9,331 bases of DNA from Bacteroidia bacterium. GTDB taxonomy: Bacteria > Bacteroidota > Bacteroidia > AKYH767-A > OLB10. This document shows, in pieces, positions 5,443 to 9,331 of the stretch. The stretch lies in assembly GCA_025450095.1 (NCBI GenBank), contig JANWID010000044.1, forward strand, positions 1 through 9,331, written 5' to 3'. The notes under the pieces were generated by a model. It was not told the DNA's origin and did no database searches. It worked only from the letters and a program-made list of their open reading frames with translations. The position numbers and the translations under genes were made by a program. Numbering within the stretch: position 1 is the first letter of the stretch; each line of letters starts with the position of its first letter.

Positions 5443-6231
5443 CTAAAAAATCTTTTCCATTTTAATATCCGCGCGTTTATAACGTCCGGGTTCCAATGGC
5501 GATTCAACGAATCCGTATTTTTTATAAAGATGAATTGCGGAAACGAGAGATCTGTTTGAGTAAAGCAATAACTTTTTTACCTTGTGTTTAGCAGCCATGA
5601 TCATCACATAATCCATCAGCATGTTCCCAACACCTTTTCCGCGTTCCGATTCGGCAACTGCCATTTTGCCCAGTTCAAAAACTCCTTCCTCCATTTTTAT
5701 CAATGCGGCTACTCCGAGTACTTTGTCTTCCTCCATAGCATAGAAAATAAATCCGCCTTTTGAAGTTATTTCACCCTCCGGATCGGAAAGAATTTTCATG
5801 TCGATCGGTTCCACTTTAAAATATTCCTCTATCCAGGCAACATTGAGATCTTTAAAATATTCTCTGAGCTCACTATTATGGTGTTTCATTTCGATGCGGT
5901 CAAACAAGTTATTTGGTGCAGTCACTATCATAAATTTTATATCCCCATCTGTGGGGTTTAATATACGGTGAAGCCGGCGGGGAGGAATATGAACACTTTC
6001 ATTTTCCTGGAGCAGCATTTGTTCATCCTGCAATTCAATCAATGCTTGCCCCGACATAATAAAAAACATCTGGTCGGCAAACCGGTGGCCGTGCCATTTT
6101 TCAATGGAATCTTTTGGCATCATCTCCAACTTAACACCTACGGATGGAATACTCAGGTAATGCCAGCCTTCACACAGTTTTCCCCATGTATAAAAAAGCG
6201 TATTGAGTTGATTTTTTCTTTGAAGTATCAT
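5443..6231 (-). CDS. Cupin-GNAT fusion protein (putative N-acetyltransferase)
   Basis: The 262-residue protein joins two domains. Residues ~25-105 form a cupin: W46-H47-G48-H49 with Q54 where cupins usually have Glu, then MSG at 59-61, and the second motif IPPRRLHRILNP with H88 and N92; H47, H49 and H88 could bind a metal. Residues ~120-262 are a GNAT acetyltransferase: FELGKMAV beta strand, the acetyl-CoA loop R197-G-K-G-V-G202, then LLLYSN and AIHLYKKYGF, with a closing YKRADIKME typical of the MarR-associated/DUF-like Bacteroidota GNATs. The substrate is unknown; the cupin may sense or bind a small ligand that controls or receives acetylation (inference). It starts 31 bp after the SDR stop and is the last gene of the probable four-gene operon. 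The ATG at 6231 has only a poly-A tract and no Shine-Dalgarno before it. Confidence 0.88.
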   Translation of the reverse strand: MILQRKNQLNTLFYTWGKLCEGWHYLSIPSVGVKLEMMPKDSIEKWHGHRFADQMFFIMSGQALIELQDEQMLLQENESVHIPPRRLHRILNPTDGDIKFMIVTAPNNLFDRIEMKHHNSELREYFKDLNVAWIEEYFKVEPIDMKILSDPEGEITSKGGFIFYAMEEDKVLGVAALIKMEEGVFELGKMAVAESERGKGVGNMLMDYVMIMAAKHKVKKLLLYSNRSLVSAIHLYKKYGFVESPLEPGRYKRADIKMEKIF

Positions 6232-6262
6232 AAAAAAAGATAAAAGTTCACAGGGCTATCCC

Positions 6263-6910
6263 TCACCAGGATCTTTCCCTGTTGTTTTTCCAAAACCGGC
6301 CTGAAGGTACATCTTTTTCAATTAATCGTAAAATTTCAGGCACCACTTCTTCTGGTTTCCTGGAAGCGTTTTTGCCTCCCATATCTGTTCTTACCCATCC
6401 CGGATCAATTGCCGAAACAGTAATACTTCCCTCAAGTCTGCGAGCTAAAAGTAATGTGTACATATTCACCGCAGCTTTTGAAAGCTTGTAATGCGGCGCA
6501 AATTCATCCACGTTGTTATTGCATATCGCGCCCCAGCCTGAAGAAAAATTTATAATATGTCCTCCCTTGTTTATTTGTGGAATTAATTTTTCAGTAAGCT
6601 CAATCAATCCGAAAACATTCACATCGAAAGTTTGCTTCAGCTGATCCATATTAATTTGCGGATTATTCCATTTTTCGAGCAGAATCGCAGCACAATTGAT
6701 AAGCACATCGATTCGCTGATTTGAAACAGACTGATGAAATTTTTTTATAGAAATAGGATTACTCAAATCAAGCGGAAAAACTTTCACATACTTAAGTGTT
6801 GCTTTACCATCCGTAGACGTTCCAATAACCTGATGTCCGGCTGCCGCAAGATGTGCTGCGATTGCCTCACCAATGCCACGACTGCACCCGGTAACAATTA
6901 TTGTTTTCAC
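6263..6910 (-). CDS. Short-chain dehydrogenase/reductase (SDR), GTG start
   Basis: The 215-residue protein is a compact classical SDR with a Rossmann fold. The dinucleotide loop is T7-G-C-S-R-G-I-G14; D48 follows strand FPLDLS, NCAA is at 72-75 and N98 is in DVNVFG. The active-site serine is S123 or S124 (INFSS) with Y141-K-L-S-K145, and the PGW motif (IDPGWVRTDMGG) follows. It most resembles the sepiapterin-reductase/carbonyl-reductase-like, NADP-type SDRs, but the substrate cannot be told. The start is GTG at 6910: an in-frame TAA lies 12 bp further up, and no ATG is in frame. An out-of-frame ATG at 6912 overlaps it and is followed at once by TGA. It begins 30 bp after the preceding VOC stop and ends 31 bp before the cupin-GNAT start, which supports co-transcription. 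Confidence 0.9.
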   Translation of the reverse strand: MKTIIVTGCSRGIGEAIAAHLAAAGHQVIGTSTDGKATLKYVKVFPLDLSNPISIKKFHQSVSNQRIDVLINCAAILLEKWNNPQINMDQLKQTFDVNVFGLIELTEKLIPQINKGGHIINFSSGWGAICNNNVDEFAPHYKLSKAAVNMYTLLLARRLEGSITVSAIDPGWVRTDMGGKNASRKPEEVVPEILRLIEKDVPSGRFWKNNRERSW

Positions 6911-6940
6911 ATTCTTTCGGATTTAATGACAAAGCGCCGT

Positions 6941-7342
6941 TTATCCCAGGCTCAGGTAATTTAATTGCCATGAAACTCCGAACCGGTCGGCTAACCACGC
7001 AAATTTCTGACTGAAAGCATAATTTCCTGAAGGCATAAGGACCTGCCCCCCGGAAGAAAGCGCATCATACAATTGATCCAATTCAGCTTCCGTTTCACAT
7101 TCCACAAAAATGGAAATTGAAGGAGTGAAAGTGAAATTATGTTTTATCGGGCTGTCGATACACCGGTAATCCGTTCCCTTAAGATTAAACAAAGCGAATT
7201 TTACCAATCCTTTCATGCCCGGTTTTTCCGGATCGTACCGGGAAATGTTTGTGACTGATGATCCCGGAAAAAGTGAAACATAAAGTTCCATGGCTTCCTC
7301 AGCATTACCTTCAAACATGAGGAGGGTAGTGGTTTTTTGCAT
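6941..7342 (-). CDS. VOC-superfamily 3-demethylubiquinone-methyltransferase-like protein
   Basis: The 133-residue protein belongs to the VOC group often annotated as 3-demethylubiquinone-9 3-methyltransferase-like (PhnB-related). The family pattern is clear: TLLMFEGNAEEAMELYVSLF, ISRYDPEKPG-x-KG, FALFNLKGTDYRCIDSP, HNFTFTPSISIFVECETEAE, SSGGQVLMPSGNYAFSQKF and a final DRFGVSWQLNY. The true methyltransferase role is doubtful for the family; a metal-linked or binding function on a small molecule is as likely. The ATG at 7342 is chosen: the longer frame begins with TTG at 7402 and adds 20 residues that the family lacks. It lies 76 bp after the methyltransferase stop, a gap large enough for a secondary promoter though no TAnnTTTG box was found. 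It is only distantly like the other VOC protein at 2529-2972. Confidence 0.88.
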   Translation of the reverse strand: MQKTTTLLMFEGNAEEAMELYVSLFPGSSVTNISRYDPEKPGMKGLVKFALFNLKGTDYRCIDSPIKHNFTFTPSISIFVECETEAELDQLYDALSSGGQVLMPSGNYAFSQKFAWLADRFGVSWQLNYLSLG

Positions 7343-7418
7343 TGAGAATTGTATTTGTGATAAAAATAAAAAATATTCACTATAAAAACAATTGCAATTC
7401 AACAGAAAAATAGCATTG

Positions 7419-8501
7419 TCAATCGTTATTAATTCCAGTAAGATATGGTGAAACGATCCCTTTTTTCTGAATAAGAACTTTAAAGATATTCCCCATTTCC
7501 AGCAACAGCAATTGATTCAGTCGTGACTGATGTAAAGCCAGGCTGGCAATATTTTCCGAACCGGAGTGCATGTCAATAAACAGTTTTTTGAAACCAAGTG
7601 CCAGCAGAAAATTTGCCTGGTTAACCAATCCGCAGGTTTCGAGTCCGTATTCAGCACCCCATTCACACAATGCCGAAAAATTAACATGGCTTGTTATATC
7701 TCTTTTACCAATTTCTGAATAAGGATCTTTTGATAGCTGGTGCTTACTATAACACATGAGTGTTCCGGCACTGCGGGATCTGTTATAAAGTGTTTCAGCC
7801 TGATGGCCATAGTCTATCGTGATCATATATCCCTTATCGAGAGCATTAGCAGCTTCACGAATCCAGTTATGAGCATCCAGGTTTATTTCGGTATGATATC
7901 CTTTTGGAAGTTCAATATTCCATTTGCTGAAATAGTCGCGGAGCTCGCTGCATGCAGGAACAAGATATTCGCTGAACCCATCTTCATATCCAACAAAAAC
8001 CTCCATCAGCTCATCCTGCATGCAGATCCGGTGGACGGGAAAATTATCCAGTAATTCATTCGAAAGGATACATCCTATAAAACCGGAAATATTTTTGATG
8101 TCTTCGATTCGCGTAACTTTTTCAGGCAATTCATTCGCACCAGGGTTTTTTTCAATAATTACATAACTCAATTGCCCATATAACTTTTTATTGTGTTTTA
8201 AATATTCAAGAATGTCACGGCATAAGCGACAGTCACCTGCACCGTATTCAACAATTGTAAATTTTCCACTACCGGAATTCTCCCACATCTCTTCAATTTG
8301 TTTTCCGAGAACGGCTCCAAATAAAGAAGTGAGACATGGACTGGTATAATAATCGCCATGTTTACCAATGTTGTTCCTCCCGGAGGTATAATAACCGTTG
8401 TGTTTGTCATAAAGAGCCATATCCATAAAATCACGGAACGAGAGCGAACCTTTATCGCGTATGGTTTTAATGATATTTTCTACTGCTCTCATAACACTCA
8501 T
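7419..8501 (-). CDS. MidA/NDUFAF7-like SAM-dependent methyltransferase
   Basis: The 360-residue protein matches the MidA/NDUFAF7 family (COG1565-type) in length and motifs. The N-terminus reads SLSFRDFMDMALYDKHNGYYT, then HGDYYTSP at 48-55. The SAM loop is VEYGAGDCRLCRDIL at 84-98, with a cysteine at 91 where most members have a third glycine. The family block LSNELLDNFPVHR follows (N148, E149, D152, P155), then ITIDYGH near 227-233 and GKRDITSHVNF near 265-275. In eukaryotes NDUFAF7 dimethylates an arginine of the complex I subunit NDUFS2; bacterial substrates are not established, so the target here is unknown. The start ATG at 8501 could also be the one at codon 4. It is the first gene of the minus-strand cluster and is divergent from the trehalase across a 136-bp gap in which no clear promoter box was found. 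Confidence 0.9.
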   Translation of the reverse strand: MSVMRAVENIIKTIRDKGSLSFRDFMDMALYDKHNGYYTSGRNNIGKHGDYYTSPCLTSLFGAVLGKQIEEMWENSGSGKFTIVEYGAGDCRLCRDILEYLKHNKKLYGQLSYVIIEKNPGANELPEKVTRIEDIKNISGFIGCILSNELLDNFPVHRICMQDELMEVFVGYEDGFSEYLVPACSELRDYFSKWNIELPKGYHTEINLDAHNWIREAANALDKGYMITIDYGHQAETLYNRSRSAGTLMCYSKHQLSKDPYSEIGKRDITSHVNFSALCEWGAEYGLETCGLVNQANFLLALGFKKLFIDMHSGSENIASLALHQSRLNQLLLLEMGNIFKVLIQKKGIVSPYLTGINND

Positions 8502-8637
8502 TTTATTTCCCCGGAATGGAGAAAAAAATCAACAATTTCAGATCGTTTCATTTTTACAACAAACTATTTTAGACTGACTTCGCAATTTTATGTTATTGTA
8601 CGCAGCCAATACTTTATATGATATTCAAGAGGATCTC

Positions 8638-9331
8638 ATGCAACAATCGTCCCTGATTCAAAAGAAAGATTACAAAGCCTGTCTTTCTTATATTGAGAAA
8701 TACTGGAAGAAAATCACCTGCTATTATCCGGAAGATTTGTTCATCAATTTCGGGCTGCCAAACCGTTTTGTTTCCCCGAATGATGATATCTATTATAATG
8801 ATCAGTTTTACTGGGACAGTTATTTTATCATTTGTGGCTTGGTGAAGTGCGGGCGTGTAAATCTTGCCCGCGGCATCATCGACAATATTTTATTTATGCA
8901 GAAACGGTTCAATATAATTCCCCTGAGAAATCGTTTTTACAACCTGGGAAGCTCACAGGTGCCCTTCCTTACATCCATGGCACGCGAGGTGTACGATGTA
9001 ACACTGGATAACCGGTGGTTTCGCACCGTAATGCAGGCCGCGGAAAAGGAACTTAATTCATACTGGATGAATAAATCGCTAACCGAGGTACATATTGTGC
9101 ACGAAGGGTTATCGAGGTACTGTGATCATTATATCACACATCTGGCCGCAGAACATGAATCGGGCTGGGATATGACTTCAAGATTTAAAGATCATTGCCT
9201 CGATTATTTACCGGTTGATCTCAATTGCTTGTTGTACCGCTATGAAACTGACCTTGCAGAGTTTTATCATTCGACAAATCAGAAAAGACTTTACCATAAA
9301 TACCTGCTCGATTCAGAAAAGAGGAGAAGAA
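8638..9331 (+). CDS. GH37-type trehalase family protein (3' partial)
   Basis: About 231 residues are visible, and the frame runs off the right edge. Sequence signs of the (alpha/alpha)6-barrel trehalase family are YIEKYWKKIT and LINFGL/P-like pieces near 18-40 and the signature QFYWDSY at 56-62 (the trehalase PGGRF..YYWDSY box, without its usual PGG). Next come IIPLRNRFY at 93-101, SQVPF at 106-110, ESGWDMTSRF at 174-183 and YLPVDLNCLLY at 190-200. By family comparison D178 in SGWD is the likely catalytic acid; the catalytic base would lie beyond the window. The reaction would be hydrolysis of trehalose to two glucoses, or of a related glycoside. No signal peptide is seen, so it may be cytoplasmic. 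An AAGAGGA purine run 4 nt before the ATG favours this start; an in-frame ATG at 8590 would add 16 residues. Confidence 0.87.
   Translation, partial: MQQSSLIQKKDYKACLSYIEKYWKKITCYYPEDLFINFGLPNRFVSPNDDIYYNDQFYWDSYFIICGLVKCGRVNLARGIIDNILFMQKRFNIIPLRNRFYNLGSSQVPFLTSMAREVYDVTLDNRWFRTVMQAAEKELNSYWMNKSLTEVHIVHEGLSRYCDHYITHLAAEHESGWDMTSRFKDHCLDYLPVDLNCLLYRYETDLAEFYHSTNQKRLYHKYLLDSEKRRR

Noticed and set aside
2529..7342. Recent duplication of the two VOC genes
   Set aside because: They share only the general fold pattern and differ in core motifs and length, so they are separate subfamilies rather than a recent pair.
7343..7402. N-terminal extension of the second VOC protein
   Set aside because: It would need a TTG start and adds 20 residues outside the family pattern; the ATG at 7342 fits better.
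5443..8501. Toxin-antitoxin or defence system built from the GNAT and neighbours
   Set aside because: The GNAT is fused to a cupin and lacks a ribbon-helix-helix partner; neighbouring genes are metabolic enzyme families with no defence domains.

Overview
The window looks like a chromosomal segment of a member of the Bacteroidota. Three proteins (ending at 821, and the minus-strand genes at 934-2097 and 3557-4942) finish with a type IX secretion (T9SS) type A sorting domain carrying the YPNP/SPNP motif, which is essentially restricted to this phylum. Two minus-strand genes are preceded by the Bacteroidota promoter element TAnnTTTG, and Shine-Dalgarno sequences are mostly absent. The genus cannot be read from the sequence. 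Base composition is fairly AT-rich, especially between genes.

Layout. 1-821 (+): C-terminal part of a large secreted Ig-like protein, followed by a strong terminator. 934-2097 (-): Omp28-like thioredoxin-fold secreted protein. 2098-2528: repeat-rich gap. 2529-2972 (-): VOC/PhnB-like protein with a good promoter. 3044-3556: repeat-rich gap with a heptamer array, a nested palindrome and a paired-hairpin element. 3557-4942 (-): secreted parallel beta-helix protein. 4943-5442: another repeat-rich gap. 5443-8501 (-): four closely spaced genes, in transcription order a MidA/NDUFAF7-like methyltransferase, a second VOC protein, a short-chain dehydrogenase and a cupin-GNAT fusion. 8638-end (+): a divergent GH37-type trehalase cut by the window edge.

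Function. The left half is a surface/secretion region: three T9SS cargo proteins of unrelated fold, each apparently its own transcription unit. The right half is cytoplasmic small-molecule and protein-modifying enzymes, probably co-transcribed (gaps of about 76, 30 and 31 bp), though no shared pathway is evident. No insertion-sequence gene, phage gene, CRISPR array, tRNA or rRNA was seen.

The most unusual content is non-coding. Each of the three large gaps carries its own repeat families: AT-rich repeats with a 28-nt internal period, a pair of 40-bp repeats, a 16-unit heptamer array that abuts a promoter, a 236-bp nested palindrome, two copies of a paired-hairpin element at separate loci, a five-unit 10-mer array, and inverted arms built on an 8-nt period. 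I found no convincing new multi-gene system. The best candidates for follow-up are the nested palindrome, the paired-hairpin family and the cupin-GNAT fusion.
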